A stretch of DNA of 64,000 nt from Streptomyces sp. V3I8 (GTDB lineage Bacteria; Actinomycetota; Actinomycetes; Streptomycetales; Streptomycetaceae), in contig NZ_JAUSZL010000002.1 in the NCBI RefSeq assembly GCF_030817535.1, positions 7,564,001 to 7,628,000 of the forward strand, in the 5' to 3' direction. The notes below the pieces were generated by a model. It made no database searches. It saw only the letters and a program-made list of their open reading frames with translations, and had not been told where the DNA came from. Position numbers and translations under genes: made by a program. Each line of letters begins with the position of its first letter. Position 1 is the stretch's first letter. This document shows positions 52,354 to 61,779 of this stretch, in pieces.

Positions 52354-53220
52354 TCAGTCCCGGTCGGGGGCGGTGTCCTTGTCGAGGACGCTCTTGTGGT
52401 CGGGTGCGCTCTCCTGGTCCGAGGACGCGTCCTCCTCGAACGTCCCGCGGATGGTGTCGAACCTCTTCATGCGCTCCAGCACCGCCTCGGCGGTGGGCCG
52501 GGCCATCTCGTCCACGATCCGCCCGTCCCCGAGGAAGAGGACCAGGTCGGCGTGGGCCGCCGCGCCCGGATCGTGGGTGACCATGACGACGGTCTGCCCC
52601 AGCTCGTCGACGGCGTCCCGCAGGAAGCCGAGGACCTCCAGGCCCGCGCGCGAGTCGAGGTTGCCGGTCGGCTCGTCCGCGAAGATCAGCTCGGGACGCG
52701 AGGCGAGTGCCCGGGCACAGGCCACCCGCTGCTGCTGACCGCCGGAGAGCTGCGCGGGCCGGTGCTTGAGGCGGTCGCGCAGACCGAGCTGGTCGACGAC
52801 CTGGTCCAGCCACTTCTCGTCGGGCTTCTTTCCCGCGATGTCCATGGGCAGCGTGATGTTCTCCGCCGCGTTCAGGGTCGGGATCAGGTTGAACGACTGG
52901 AACATGAAACCGATCCGGTCCCGTCGCAGCCGGGTCAGCTCGCGCTCCTTCAGCCCGGTGATCTCGGTGTCGCCCAGCCACACCTGTCCGGCCGAGACGT
53001 TGTCGAGCCCCGCCAGGCAGTGCATCAGGGTGGACTTCCCGGAACCGGAGGGGCCCATGACCGCCGTGAAGCGGCCGCGCGCGATGTCCACGTCGACCGA
53101 GTCGAGGGCGATCACGGCCGTCTCACCCGATCCGTACGCCTTCGTCAGTCCCCGGGCGCGGGCCGCCACCTCTTCGGCGTCCGTGCGCCCGAGGGCGTGC
53201 TCCGCAGCTGCTGTGGGCAA
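52354..53220 (-). CDS. MacB/LolD-type ABC ATPase
   Basis: The 288-residue ATPase has Walker A GPSGSGKST (about residue 56), Q-loop MFQSFNLIPTL, signature QLSGGQQQRVACARAL and Walker B FADEPTGNLD. The C-terminal 60 residues are an Asp/Ser/Glu-rich extension (EEDASSDQESAPDHK). It partners the FtsX-like permease downstream. No regulator is adjacent, but the 470-bp upstream gap could once have held one. Confidence 0.93.
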   Translation of the reverse strand: MPTAAAEHALGRTDAEEVAARARGLTKAYGSGETAVIALDSVDVDIARGRFTAVMGPSGSGKSTLMHCLAGLDNVSAGQVWLGDTEITGLKERELTRLRRDRIGFMFQSFNLIPTLNAAENITLPMDIAGKKPDEKWLDQVVDQLGLRDRLKHRPAQLSGGQQQRVACARALASRPELIFADEPTGNLDSRAGLEVLGFLRDAVDELGQTVVMVTHDPGAAAHADLVLFLGDGRIVDEMARPTAEAVLERMKRFDTIRGTFEEDASSDQESAPDHKSVLDKDTAPDRD

Positions 53221-53690
53221 GGCCGCCTCCCCTGGGTCGGACTTCGGTGTCCGCGGGCGAGCCTAGTGTGACCCGGGGCACGTCCGGTATCCCCCCGAAG
53301 TCCCGGGTGCCCTCCGCCACAGGTCGGTTATCTCGGGGTCCATGTAAGGGGCACCCTTAAGGGAGTGCGCCGACGGCACCCGGGGCGCCGGCCGAGGAGA
53401 GGGCGCGCCCGCACGACCGCGCCGCCGCGCTGCTCCAGGTCCTGCTGCACGTCCCGGCGCCGGGACGCTGAAACGCTCGAACGCGATGGACGCGATGGAC
53501 GCGATGGACGCCACGGACGCGATGGACGCCACGGACGCGATGGACGCCACGTACGCGACGTACGCCATGGCCGTCGCGCGCGAGCTGCGCCGGTGCACCT
53601 GGTGCACCCGGTGGACCGGGTGAGGCGCTGAGGCCCCGCGGCGCGCCGGGGGCGCCGGGGGGCGCCGTCGCAGACGCCGAGGACGCGGCC
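53221..53690. other. Gene-poor stretch with repeats and a possible gene remnant
   Basis: No convincing intact gene. A plus-strand frame ending at TGA 53469-53471 carries about 25 residues with a helical RAAALLQVLLHVP ending, which could be the tail of a lost protein. CCCTTAAGGG (53354-53363) is a 10-bp palindrome. A nonamer array follows at 53483-53572. Confidence 0.5.
53483..53572. repeat. Ten 9-bp tandem units
   Basis: GCGATGGAC (five copies) and GCCACGGAC (two copies) alternate, followed by GCCACGTAC, GCGACGTAC and GCCATGGCC, with no gaps. The array lies in the gap between the ABC ATPase and methyltransferase genes. The 9-bp length would preserve a frame, but no supported gene uses it. 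Confidence 0.9.
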
Positions 53691-54413
53691 TCAGGAGGCC
53701 GCCGGGCGGCGGGCCGTGCCCAGCACGCAGTACGAACTCGGCGTCCTCGGCCCCTTGTCGGGCACCAGCAGCCGCCGGTGGGGCCCGAGCTCGTACCCCG
53801 CGTCCCGGATCGCGCCGACCGGGTCCCGGCTCACATGGCAGCCGCCGAACAGCGCCGGCCACACCGTGCGGTCCAGGACGCGCTGGCCGGCCGCCATCGC
53901 ACGGCCACCGCCCCGGCCGTGTTCGAAGAAGCGCAGCTCACCGCCCGGGCGCAGGACGCGACGGATCTCGGCGAGGGCCCGCGGCAGGTCCCGTACGCTG
54001 CACAGCACCAGGGACACGACGGCCGCGTCGAACGCCTCGCTCTTGACCGGCAGGGCCTCCGCGACCCCCGGCACCACGTCGACCGGCACCTCGGAGCGCA
54101 GGGCCGCGGTCACGGCCAACTGCCGCAGCCGGCGCTCCGGTTCGATCGCGACGACCTCCGAGACCGTGCCCGGACAGTGCGCGAAGTTCAGCCCGTTGCC
54201 CGCGCCGATCTCGATGACCCGGCCGCAGAGCCCGGCGAGCAGCTCGTCGCGGTGGACGCCGATCGCCGGCTCGGCCGCCACACTGAGCCGGGCGTAGAAC
54301 CGGGCGAACAGCGGATGGTGCACCGCGGTTGGGGACAGCGCGCCGGCCTGGGCGCTCCGGGCGCTCCCGGCGTTCCTGCCGCTTCCTGCGCTCCTGGAAC
54401 CGAGCGGTCGCAT
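53691..54413 (-). CDS. Class I SAM-dependent methyltransferase
   Basis: A 240-residue methyltransferase of the UbiE/type-11 kind. The SAM-binding motif I is VIEIGAGNGLNF, followed by EVVAIEPERRL and VVSLVLCSVRDLPRALAEI, then RVLRPGGELRFFEHGR. The N-terminal 30 residues are Ser/Gly/Ala-rich and encoded by repetitive DNA, so a later start is possible. The substrate is unknown; small lipids or quinones are common for this subgroup. Confidence 0.87.
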   Translation of the reverse strand: MRPLGSRSAGSGRNAGSARSAQAGALSPTAVHHPLFARFYARLSVAAEPAIGVHRDELLAGLCGRVIEIGAGNGLNFAHCPGTVSEVVAIEPERRLRQLAVTAALRSEVPVDVVPGVAEALPVKSEAFDAAVVSLVLCSVRDLPRALAEIRRVLRPGGELRFFEHGRGGGRAMAAGQRVLDRTVWPALFGGCHVSRDPVGAIRDAGYELGPHRRLLVPDKGPRTPSSYCVLGTARRPAAS

Positions 54414-54577
54414 GCGGTCTCCCCTCGGGGCGTGGACCTACCGCGATTGTCCCCCGGCAGCGCCCCGTTCACCCGTCCGCGGCCCCGCGGGTCCCGTCAC
54501 GCGGATTTCGGCGGGATCTACGCGCGCCACATCGGTGCGACCGCCGGTCTTTACGCGCCACTTGACCCGCCAGTAAC

Positions 54578-56905
54578 GTGAAGGACGTGGTGACTCCGGT
54601 GAACCCCCCACCTCTGTCGCACCCTTCGCCACCGCCCTTGATGAACGCTTCGGGACCACCGGACGACGCGCCGCACGCGTACGCGCGAACGCCGTTGTCC
54701 GAGGGCGTCCGGGTACGGGTGCTGTGTGCCGTGCACGGCGATCCGCTCGCCGCGGCGGAACTCGCCGCTGTCCTCGGCGAACGTCAGCGCACCGGCCTCG
54801 AACCGCTGCCCGCCGACCCCGTCGCCGCGGTCCCCGGCCTCCTGCGCTCGCTGCGCCCCGCGTTCCGCCCGCTCGCGCCGGACACCCGCCGCCTGCTGCT
54901 GATCGCCGCCGCCGACCAGCACCCGTTCGCCGCGCACGCCTACGGGCGGGCCGTGGCCGCGCTCCGGCTGGACGCCCGCTCCCTCGACGACGCGGAGGCG
55001 GCCGGGCTGGCGCGTACGACGTCCGCGGGCGTCGTGTTCCGGGACCCCTGGACGCGTGTCGCCGCCTACGAGACCGCGTCCGCCGCGGACCGGCGCGCGG
55101 CGCACCGCCTGCTGGCCCGGGTCCTGCGCGGCGAGGGCGAGGCGCCCCGCAGGTCCTGGCACCGGGCCGCCGCCGCGCTCGGCCCCAGCCGGCGCCTCGC
55201 CGCCGAACTGCGCGTCACGGCGCACGAGGCGCGCGCCGCCGGGGAACACGCGCTGGCCTGCGCGCTCCTCGAACGGGCCGCCGCGCTGACCCCCGACCCG
55301 CGCGAACGCCCGCGTCTGCTGGCCCGCGCCGCCGCCGACGCGTGGCGCTCCGGCGACGGCGACCGGGCCCGTCGGCTGGCCGCCCACGCCGACCGGGACG
55401 TCGAAGGGCTCGGCGGACTGCTCGCTCTACGCGCGGGGAACGCCACGGAGGCGTTCGACGCGCTGCTCACAGGAGCGGTACGCAGTGCCGGGCGCGGCGC
55501 GGAACCCGGCGCGGAGCACGCGGTGCGGCATGACGCCGAGCACGCCGTGCGGCGCGACGTGGCGGGACGGCCGGCCGCCGCGGGCGTCCGGACGGCCGGG
55601 CCCGACACCGCCACGCACCTGGTGGCACGTGCCACCGAAGCCGCGCTCTACACCGGTGACCTGCGCCGCTGCCGCGAGGCTGCGGCCGTCGCCGCCCGGT
55701 TCGGCATCGCGCAGCCGGGCACCCTCGGGGGACTGGTCGCGGCCTCCGAGGGACGGTACGAGGACGCCCGCGACCTGCTGCGGACGGCGGCCGACCGCCG
55801 TGGACCGGGCGCCGGCCCCACCGTACTGATCCACTCCTGCATCGCCGCGCTGCTGCTGGGCGACCACACCCGCGCCGCGGCGGCGGCCGTCCGGGCAGCC
55901 GCCGCGGCACGGGCCGCGAACGAGCCCGCGGCCGTGCCGCAGGCCATGGAGTTCGGGGCGTACGCCGAGTTCTGGACCGGGCGCCCCCGGTCCGCCGGAG
56001 CCGCCGCACTGGAGGCCCTGCGACAGGCGTACGCCACCGGACAGGACAACGGCGCCTGCCATCTGCAGGCCGCCCTCGCCGTGTTCGCGGCCGTCACCGG
56101 CGACCAGGAGCTCTGCCGGGCGCGCGCCGCGCTGGCCCGCACGCAGGCCCTGGAGCGCGGCCTCGGGCTGCCGGCCGCCCTCGCCCTGTGGGCGCTCGCC
56201 TTCCTCGACCTCAGCACGGGGCGTTACGCGGCCTCCGCGTCCCGGCTGCGCGCCCTCGCCGGATTCGGCCCCGGGCACGGCCACCGGGTCATCCGCCACT
56301 GCGCCATCCCGCACTACGTGGAGGCCGCCGTCCGCACCGGCGACACCCGGGTCGCACGCAGCGCCCACGCCGACTACGAGCGCTGGGCGAGCGTGGTGCG
56401 CAGCGCGGACGACCTCGCGCTGAGCGCGCGGTGCCGGGCCCTGCTGGCCACCGGGCACGAGGCCGCCGACCACTACCGGACGGCCCTCGACCTCCACGCG
56501 GGCGGCACCCGTGACTTCGAGCGCGCCCGTACGGAGCTGCTGTTCGGCGGCGCGCTGCGGCGGCTGCGCAGGCGGACGGAGGCGCGCGACCGGCTGCACA
56601 GCGCCCTGGAGGCCTTCGAGCACTTCGGGTCGCCGCACTGCGCGGCCGAGGCCCGGGCGGAACTGCGGGCGCTGGGCGAGCCGGTCCGGTCCTCGGCCGG
56701 TGCGCCCGGCACGGCCGGGACGCTGACCTCGCAGCAGCTCACGGTGGCGCGGATGGCTGCCGAGGGGGCGACCAACCGGGAGATCGCGTCGCGGCTGCTG
56801 CTCAGCCCGCGCACCATCGACCATCACCTGCGGGGTGTGTTCAACCGGCTCGGGATACGGTCGCGGATCGAGTTGGTGCGGTTGCTGGCCGCGGCGGAGG
56901 ACTGA
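54578..56905 (+). CDS. LuxR-family (LAL-like) regulator lacking the P-loop
   Basis: A 775-residue regulator. The C-terminal LuxR HTH (LTSQQLTVARMAAEGATNRE; LLSPRTIDHHLRGVFNRLG) is intact and preceded by about 600 residues of Ala-rich TPR-like helices. The N-terminus begins in what is normally the region after the ATPase P-loop of LAL proteins, and no Walker A is present. The start is uncertain: GTG 54578, GTG 54587 and ATG 54641 are all in frame, and TAACGT (54574-54579) would suit GTG 54587. Its target is unknown, with no adjacent biosynthetic cluster. Confidence 0.82.
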   Translation: MKDVVTPVNPPPLSHPSPPPLMNASGPPDDAPHAYARTPLSEGVRVRVLCAVHGDPLAAAELAAVLGERQRTGLEPLPADPVAAVPGLLRSLRPAFRPLAPDTRRLLLIAAADQHPFAAHAYGRAVAALRLDARSLDDAEAAGLARTTSAGVVFRDPWTRVAAYETASAADRRAAHRLLARVLRGEGEAPRRSWHRAAAALGPSRRLAAELRVTAHEARAAGEHALACALLERAAALTPDPRERPRLLARAAADAWRSGDGDRARRLAAHADRDVEGLGGLLALRAGNATEAFDALLTGAVRSAGRGAEPGAEHAVRHDAEHAVRRDVAGRPAAAGVRTAGPDTATHLVARATEAALYTGDLRRCREAAAVAARFGIAQPGTLGGLVAASEGRYEDARDLLRTAADRRGPGAGPTVLIHSCIAALLLGDHTRAAAAAVRAAAAARAANEPAAVPQAMEFGAYAEFWTGRPRSAGAAALEALRQAYATGQDNGACHLQAALAVFAAVTGDQELCRARAALARTQALERGLGLPAALALWALAFLDLSTGRYAASASRLRALAGFGPGHGHRVIRHCAIPHYVEAAVRTGDTRVARSAHADYERWASVVRSADDLALSARCRALLATGHEAADHYRTALDLHAGGTRDFERARTELLFGGALRRLRRRTEARDRLHSALEAFEHFGSPHCAAEARAELRALGEPVRSSAGAPGTAGTLTSQQLTVARMAAEGATNREIASRLLLSPRTIDHHLRGVFNRLGIRSRIELVRLLAAAED

Positions 56906-56947
56906 GTGGGCCGGGGCCGTCCGTCGGCGGGGCGGTGGGGGCTTGTC

Positions 56948-56967
56948 GCGCAGTTTCCCGCGTCCCT
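56948..56967. repeat. Dispersed intergenic element copy
   Basis: GCGCAGTTTCCCGCGTCCCT lies in the 60-bp gap between the convergent LuxR-type and bioD genes. It is the same element as at 8411-8430 and 33572-33591, always at gene 3' ends. Confidence 0.65.
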
Positions 56968-57686
56968 CAGGGGGCCTGTCGCTCAGCCGTGAACGCCTTC
57001 GCGTCCCAGGTTCCCCCGAGGCGCGGGGCGAGCCAACCGGTGGCCGCGTACCGGAAATCGGCGGGCCGCAGGGCGCCCGCACCCTCGGGGAGCGCGCCCA
57101 GGAGCGGTGCGTCCGCCACCGCCGGGAGATCCGCCAGGTTGCAGCGTGCCGCCAGGTCCGGTCCGTCCGGCCAGCTGCCGATGACGACGCCGAGCAGGTC
57201 CAGCCGCCGCAGGCGCAGCTCGCGGGCGGTCAGTTCCGTGGTGTTGAGCGTGCCCAGGCCGGCGGAGGCGACCAGGAGCACCGGTGCGTCCAGGAGACGG
57301 GCGGCGTCCGCGAGGGTGTCGCCCTCGTCGGTGAAGCGTACGAGCAGGCCGCCCGCGCCCTCCACCAGGACGAGGTCGTGACCGGCGGCCAGCTCGGCCG
57401 CCGCCTTCGCCACCTCCTCGGGCCGCACCGGCGCGAGTCCGGACCGCCGGGCCGCCGTGGCCGGGGCCAACGGCTCGGGATAGCGGGCGAGTTCGACGGC
57501 CGTGACCGCTCCCGCGAGCCGCGCCACCTCGTCGGCGTCCCCGCGCTCCCCGGGCAGCAGACCCGTCTGCGCGGGCTTGAGCACGGCCACCGACCGCCCG
57601 GCCGCGGCGGCCGCCGCGGCCACCGCGGCCGTCGCGACGGTCTTGCCGACCTCCGTGCCCGTCCCCGTGATCACCAGTACCGTCAT
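56967..57686 (-). CDS. bioD: Dethiobiotin synthetase
   Basis: A 239-residue enzyme. The P-loop GTGTEVGKTVATAA is at the N-terminus, with the substrate Lys in VLKPAQTG and VEGAGGLLVRFTDEGDTLAD further on. It closes the ureido ring of dethiobiotin from DAPA, CO2 and ATP. The start is one base away from the bioA stop, so it is the last gene of bioB-bioA-bioD. The C-terminus is somewhat longer than in E. coli. Confidence 0.93.
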   Translation of the reverse strand: MTVLVITGTGTEVGKTVATAAVAAAAAAAGRSVAVLKPAQTGLLPGERGDADEVARLAGAVTAVELARYPEPLAPATAARRSGLAPVRPEEVAKAAAELAAGHDLVLVEGAGGLLVRFTDEGDTLADAARLLDAPVLLVASAGLGTLNTTELTARELRLRRLDLLGVVIGSWPDGPDLAARCNLADLPAVADAPLLGALPEGAGALRPADFRYAATGWLAPRLGGTWDAKAFTAERQAP

Positions 57687-57687
57687 G

Positions 57688-59007
57688 TCAGCCCTCCCGG
57701 GCGGCCGCGCACACGGCCGCCGTGATCCGCGCCAGGTCGGCGTCCCCGGTGACGTACGGCGGCATCGTGTACACGAGGTCCCGGAACGGCCGCAGCCACA
57801 CGCCCTCGCGCACCGCCGCCCCGGTCGCCGCCGCCATGTCGATCCCGTGGTCCAGCTGCACCACCCCGATGGCCCCGAGGACGCGTACGTCCCGGACACC
57901 GGGCAGTTCCGCCGCCGGCGCCAGGCCGTCCCGCAGCCCCGCCTCGATGCGCTTGACCTCGGTCCGCCAGTCCTGGCCGAGCAGGAGGTCGATCGAGGCG
58001 CAGGCCACGGCGGCGGCGAGCGGGTTGCCCATGAAGGTCGGGCCGTGGGCGAGGACCGGCACCTCGCCCCGTGAGATGCCCTCCGCGACCCGTGAAGTGC
58101 ACAGCGTCGCCGCCATCGTCAGATATCCGCCGGTCAGGGCCTTGCCCACGCACATCACGTCCGGCGTCACCCCCGCGTGCTCCGCCGCGAACAACGTCCC
58201 GGTCCGCCCGAAGCCCGTCGCGATCTCGTCGAACACGAGCAGCACGTCATGGGCGTCGCACGCCTCGCGCAACACCCGCAGATACGCGGGGGAGTGGAAC
58301 CGCATCCCGCCGGCGCCCTGCACCACCGGCTCCACGATCACCGCGGCCAGCTCGTCCGCGTGCCGCCCGATCAGCGCCCGCAGACGGTCGGCGTACGACT
58401 CCTCGTACGCGGCCGGGGGCGCGTCGGCGAAGACCTGGCGCTGGAGCACGCCCTGCCACAGCTCGTGCATCCCGCCCTCGGGATCGCACACCGACATCGG
58501 CTGCCAGGTGTCGCCGTGGTAGCCGCCGCGCCAGGTCAGCAGGCGCTGCTTGCCGGGGCGGCCGAGCGAACGCCAGTGCTGGAGGCACATCTTGACCGCG
58601 ACCTCGACGGACACCGACCCGGAGTCGGCCAGGAAGACGTGCTCCAGACCTTCGGGCGACATGTCGACAAGGCGTTTCGCCAGGCGTACGGCCGGCTCGT
58701 GCGTGAGCCCGCCGAACATCACGTGGCTCATCCGGCCGAGCTGGTCGCGGGCCGCCTCATTGAGCGCCGGGTGGTTGTAGCCGTGGATCGCCGACCACCA
58801 CGACGACATGCCGTCGATCAGCTCGCCGCCCCCGCCGGCCAGCCGCAGCCGCACCCCGCTCGCCGACTCCACGACCAGCGGCTCCCGGCGGCCGGGCATG
58901 GGCCCGTACGGATGCCAGACGTGCCGCCGGTCGAGGTCGAGCAGCTCGCGCACGGCGGAGTCGGGCAGCTCGCGCACGGCGGGGTCGGGCGGGAGCAGGT
59001 CAGGCAT
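57688..59007 (-). CDS. bioA: DAPA aminotransferase
   Basis: A 439-residue class III aminotransferase. [19 protein letters not shown] and [20 protein letters not shown] are BioA-specific, [20 protein letters not shown] holds the PLP Asp, and the Schiff-base Lys is in [13 protein letters not shown] (about residue 287). It converts KAPA to DAPA using SAM as amino donor. It overlaps the end of bioB by 8 nt and nearly touches bioD, so all three are co-translated. Confidence 0.95.
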   Translation of the reverse strand: MPDLLPPDPAVRELPDSAVRELLDLDRRHVWHPYGPMPGRREPLVVESASGVRLRLAGGGGELIDGMSSWWSAIHGYNHPALNEAARDQLGRMSHVMFGGLTHEPAVRLAKRLVDMSPEGLEHVFLADSGSVSVEVAVKMCLQHWRSLGRPGKQRLLTWRGGYHGDTWQPMSVCDPEGGMHELWQGVLQRQVFADAPPAAYEESYADRLRALIGRHADELAAVIVEPVVQGAGGMRFHSPAYLRVLREACDAHDVLLVFDEIATGFGRTGTLFAAEHAGVTPDVMCVGKALTGGYLTMAATLCTSRVAEGISRGEVPVLAHGPTFMGNPLAAAVACASIDLLLGQDWRTEVKRIEAGLRDGLAPAAELPGVRDVRVLGAIGVVQLDHGIDMAAATGAAVREGVWLRPFRDLVYTMPPYVTGDADLARITAAVCAAAREG

Positions 59008-60217
59008 TGGGCGCGAGGTCCGTTCCGGCGCCCCGGCGGCGTACCGTGACCAGGTCCGTACGCGCTTCGGAGGCCCGCGCGGCCTCCCGCACCGGCTCCT
59101 GCGGAACCTTCTCCTCGGCGTCCGGGCCGCAGGGCCCGCAGCCGCCGCCCTCGTGCGAGCCGCATCCGGCCGGGCCGGCGTGCGAGCCGCACCCCGCCTC
59201 CCCGTGCGCGGGCACCCGGTGCTCCGGGAGCGTCACCTCGCCCGTGCCCTCCACCTCGAACCCGGCGTCCGCGATCATGTCCAGGTCCGCCCTGCCCGCC
59301 TGGCCCTCGCTGGTGAGGTAGTCACCGAGGAAGATCGAGTTGGCGAGGTGCAGGGCGAGGGGCTGCATCGTCCGCAGATGGACCTCTCGCCCGCCCGCGA
59401 TCCGCACCTCGGCGTCCGGGCAGACGAACCGGACCATCGCGAGGATGCGCAGACACCGCTGCGGGGTGAGGTTCCACTCCTTGGCGAGCGGGGTGCCCTC
59501 GAACGGGATCAGGAAGTTGACCGGGACCGAGTCCGGGTCGAGTGCCCGCAGGGCGTACACGACGTCGACGAGGTCCTCGTCGCTCTCGCCCATGCCGGCG
59601 ATCAGACCGGAACAGGCGGACAGACCCGCCGCGTGCGCCTTCTGCACGGTGTCCACCCGGTCGGCGTACGTGTGGGTGGTGGTGATGTCCCCGTACGTCC
59701 CTTCGGACGTGTTGAGGTTGTGGTTGTAGGCGTCCGCGCCGGCCTCGCGCAGCCGCTCGGCCTGGCCGTCCGACAGGAGCCCGAGGCAGGCGCAGACCTC
59801 GACCCCCTCGTTCCGGTCCTTGATCGCCTTGATGGTGTCCGAGACCCGGTCGACGTCACGGTCGGTGGGACCGCGTCCGCTCGCCACCAGGCAGACCCGC
59901 TTGGCGCCGCCCGCCAGCCCCGCCGCCGCGGCCTCGGAGGCCTGGTCGGGCTTCAGCCACGTGTACTTGAGGATCCCGGCCTTCGAGCCGAGTCGCTGCG
60001 AGCAGTAGGAGCAGTCCTCGGGACACAGGCCCGACTTCAGGTTGACGAGGTAGTTGAGCTTCACCCGTCGGCCGAACCACTGCCGCCGTACCTTGCCGGC
60101 CGCGGCCACCACATCGAGGAGTTCGTCGTCGGAGGTGGCCAGCACGGCCAGTGCCTCGTCACGGGTCGGCAGCTCGCGCCGAAGCCCCTTGTCCACCAGC
60201 GTGTTCAGCAGGTCCAT
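59000..60217 (-). CDS. bioB: Biotin synthase with Cys/His-rich tail
   Basis: A 405-residue radical-SAM enzyme. The [4Fe-4S] motif CPEDCSYC has Cys at 65, 69 and 72; [14 protein letters not shown] and [20 protein letters not shown] are typical. The core ends near residue 340. A 60-residue tail follows with [19 protein letters not shown] and CGPDAEEK, holding four or more Cys and two His, which is absent from E. coli BioB. It could bind a metal or donate a cluster; this is inference. ATG 60217 was chosen. It inserts sulfur into dethiobiotin and leads the operon divergently from bioF. Confidence 0.95.
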   Translation of the reverse strand: MDLLNTLVDKGLRRELPTRDEALAVLATSDDELLDVVAAAGKVRRQWFGRRVKLNYLVNLKSGLCPEDCSYCSQRLGSKAGILKYTWLKPDQASEAAAAGLAGGAKRVCLVASGRGPTDRDVDRVSDTIKAIKDRNEGVEVCACLGLLSDGQAERLREAGADAYNHNLNTSEGTYGDITTTHTYADRVDTVQKAHAAGLSACSGLIAGMGESDEDLVDVVYALRALDPDSVPVNFLIPFEGTPLAKEWNLTPQRCLRILAMVRFVCPDAEVRIAGGREVHLRTMQPLALHLANSIFLGDYLTSEGQAGRADLDMIADAGFEVEGTGEVTLPEHRVPAHGEAGCGSHAGPAGCGSHEGGGCGPCGPDAEEKVPQEPVREAARASEARTDLVTVRRRGAGTDLAPNA

Positions 60218-60427
60218 GAGGCCCGATCCTGACGCATCCGACCGCACCGGGCCAAGGAGGGACCGGACAACACGGAGCGTTCCACGTGTGGGTATTGCCA
60301 CACCATGGGCGGCTGGTGGTCCCGCTAGGGTCTGTGCGTTGCCTACAAAAGGCGGTGGGAGCGGCCGGGCGGAGCACCACGCGCCGGGACCCCACGCCAC
60401 CCGCATCCCCTGGCCCGGAGGACACCC
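60218..60427. promoter_or_regulatory. Divergent bioB/bioF promoter region
   Basis: A 210-bp gap between the divergent biotin genes. It contains GGAGG before bioF (60416-60420), a plausible -10 GCTAGGGT (about 60327-60334), and a GCCT-N5-AGGC hairpin (about 60345-60357). A shared biotin-responsive regulator would bind here, but I cannot identify its operator. Confidence 0.4.
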
Positions 60428-61564
60428 ATGCCCGGATCGCCGTTCGAGTGGATCGACGAGCAGGCGCGGGCGCGCCGGCGGGCCGGACTCGTCCGCACCC
60501 TGCGGCCCCGCCCCGCGGACTGCGCGCTCCTCGATCTCGCCGGGAACGACTACCTGGGGCTGGCCCGGCACCCCGAGGTCACCGGGGCGGCCGCGGAGGC
60601 CGCCCGCAGGTGGGGCGGCGGCGCCACCGGCTCCCGGCTCGTCAGCGGCTCCACGGAACTGCACGCGGACCTCGAACGCGAACTCGCCGCGTTCTGCGGT
60701 TTCGAGTCCGCCCTCGTCTTCTCCTCGGGCTACGCGGCCAACCTGGCCGCCGTCACCGCGCTCGCGCCGCACGGCTCCCTCATCGTGTCCGACGCGGGCA
60801 ACCACGCCTCGCTGATCGACGGCTGCCGGCTGGCCCGGGGCACCACCCAGGTCGTCGCCCACGCCGACCCCGAGGCCGTCCGCAAGGCGCTGGGCACGCG
60901 CACGGGGCCCGCGATCGCCGTCTCCGACACGGTGTTCTCGGTGGACGGCGACGCGGCCCCGCTGACGGAACTCGCCGCCGCCTGCCGGGAGTCCGGCGCG
61001 GCCCTGGTCGTCGACGACGCGCACGGTCTGGGCGTCCTCGGCGACGGCGGGCGGGGCGCCGCGTGGGCGGCGGGGCTCGCGGGCGCGCCGGACGTCGTCA
61101 CCACCGTCACGCTGTCGAAGTCGCTCGGCAGCCAGGGCGGCGCCGTCCTGGGACCGGCCCGCGTCATCGACCACCTGGTCAACGCGGCCCGCACGTTCAT
61201 CTTCGACACCGGTCTGGCCCCCGCGGCGGCGGGCGCGGCCCTGGCGGCCCTGCGCCTGCTGCGCCGGGAACCCGAACGGGCCACGCGCGCGCGTGCGGTG
61301 GCGACGGCCCTGTACGAGCGGCTGACGGCCGCGGGTCTGGAGGCCGTGCGTCCGGACGCCGCGGTCGTCTCCGTGCGCGCCCCCTCACCGGAGCGGGCGC
61401 TGCGCTGGGCGGCGGACTGCCGGGCGGCGGGTCTGGCCGTCGGCTGCTTCCGTCCTCCGTCGGTGCCGGACGGTGTCTCACGGCTGCGGCTCACGGCCCG
61501 CGCGGACCTCACCGGGGCGCAGATCGAGCGGGCCGTGGGCGTGGTCATCGCAACGCGCGGATGA
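60428..61564 (+). CDS. bioF: 8-amino-7-oxononanoate synthase
   Basis: A 378-residue alpha-oxoamine synthase. [16 protein letters not shown] and [20 protein letters not shown] open the PLP domain; [15 protein letters not shown] holds the cofactor Asp, and the Schiff-base Lys is in [13 protein letters not shown] (about residue 231). It condenses pimeloyl-CoA (or pimeloyl-ACP) with alanine to make KAPA. GGAGG lies before ATG. It is divergent from bioB-bioA-bioD and completes the pathway from pimeloyl thioester to biotin. Confidence 0.95.
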   Translation: MPGSPFEWIDEQARARRRAGLVRTLRPRPADCALLDLAGNDYLGLARHPEVTGAAAEAARRWGGGATGSRLVSGSTELHADLERELAAFCGFESALVFSSGYAANLAAVTALAPHGSLIVSDAGNHASLIDGCRLARGTTQVVAHADPEAVRKALGTRTGPAIAVSDTVFSVDGDAAPLTELAAACRESGAALVVDDAHGLGVLGDGGRGAAWAAGLAGAPDVVTTVTLSKSLGSQGGAVLGPARVIDHLVNAARTFIFDTGLAPAAAGAALAALRLLRREPERATRARAVATALYERLTAAGLEAVRPDAAVVSVRAPSPERALRWAADCRAAGLAVGCFRPPSVPDGVSRLRLTARADLTGAQIERAVGVVIATRG

Positions 61565-61769
61565 AGCCCTCCCAGGCCGCGGGGGCGAAGAGCAGGGCGG
61601 GGCCCGACGTGTTCTTGGAGTCGCGCACCGCGATCAGGCCGGCGCACGGGCCGGAGCCCGGACGGGCCGTCTCGACGCAGTTGTTCATTCCCGTGCTGCG
61701 GCTGCTGCGCTGCCACCGCACCCCCGGTAAGCGGGTGCTGGACGGCAGGTACCGAGGCATGGCGGGCAT
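61545..61769 (-). CDS. DUF397 family small protein
   Basis: A 74-residue protein of the DUF397 family, with VRWQRSSRSTGMNNCVETA, IAVRDSKNTSGPALLFAPAA and WEGFIRAL. In Streptomyces these small proteins are paired with an upstream XRE-DUF5753 regulator, as here (10-nt gap), and counteract or modify it. It is part of a WhiJ-like developmental or stress module. The 3' end overlaps bioF convergently by 20 nt. Confidence 0.9.
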   Translation of the reverse strand: MPAMPRYLPSSTRLPGVRWQRSSRSTGMNNCVETARPGSGPCAGLIAVRDSKNTSGPALLFAPAAWEGFIRALR

Positions 61770-61779
61770 GGGGGCCTCC

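Noticed and set aside
53263..53862. 199-codon minus-strand frame over the nonamer array
   Set aside because: It overlaps the methyltransferase 3' end, its centre is only the VASIAS repeat, and the rest has no protein-like features.
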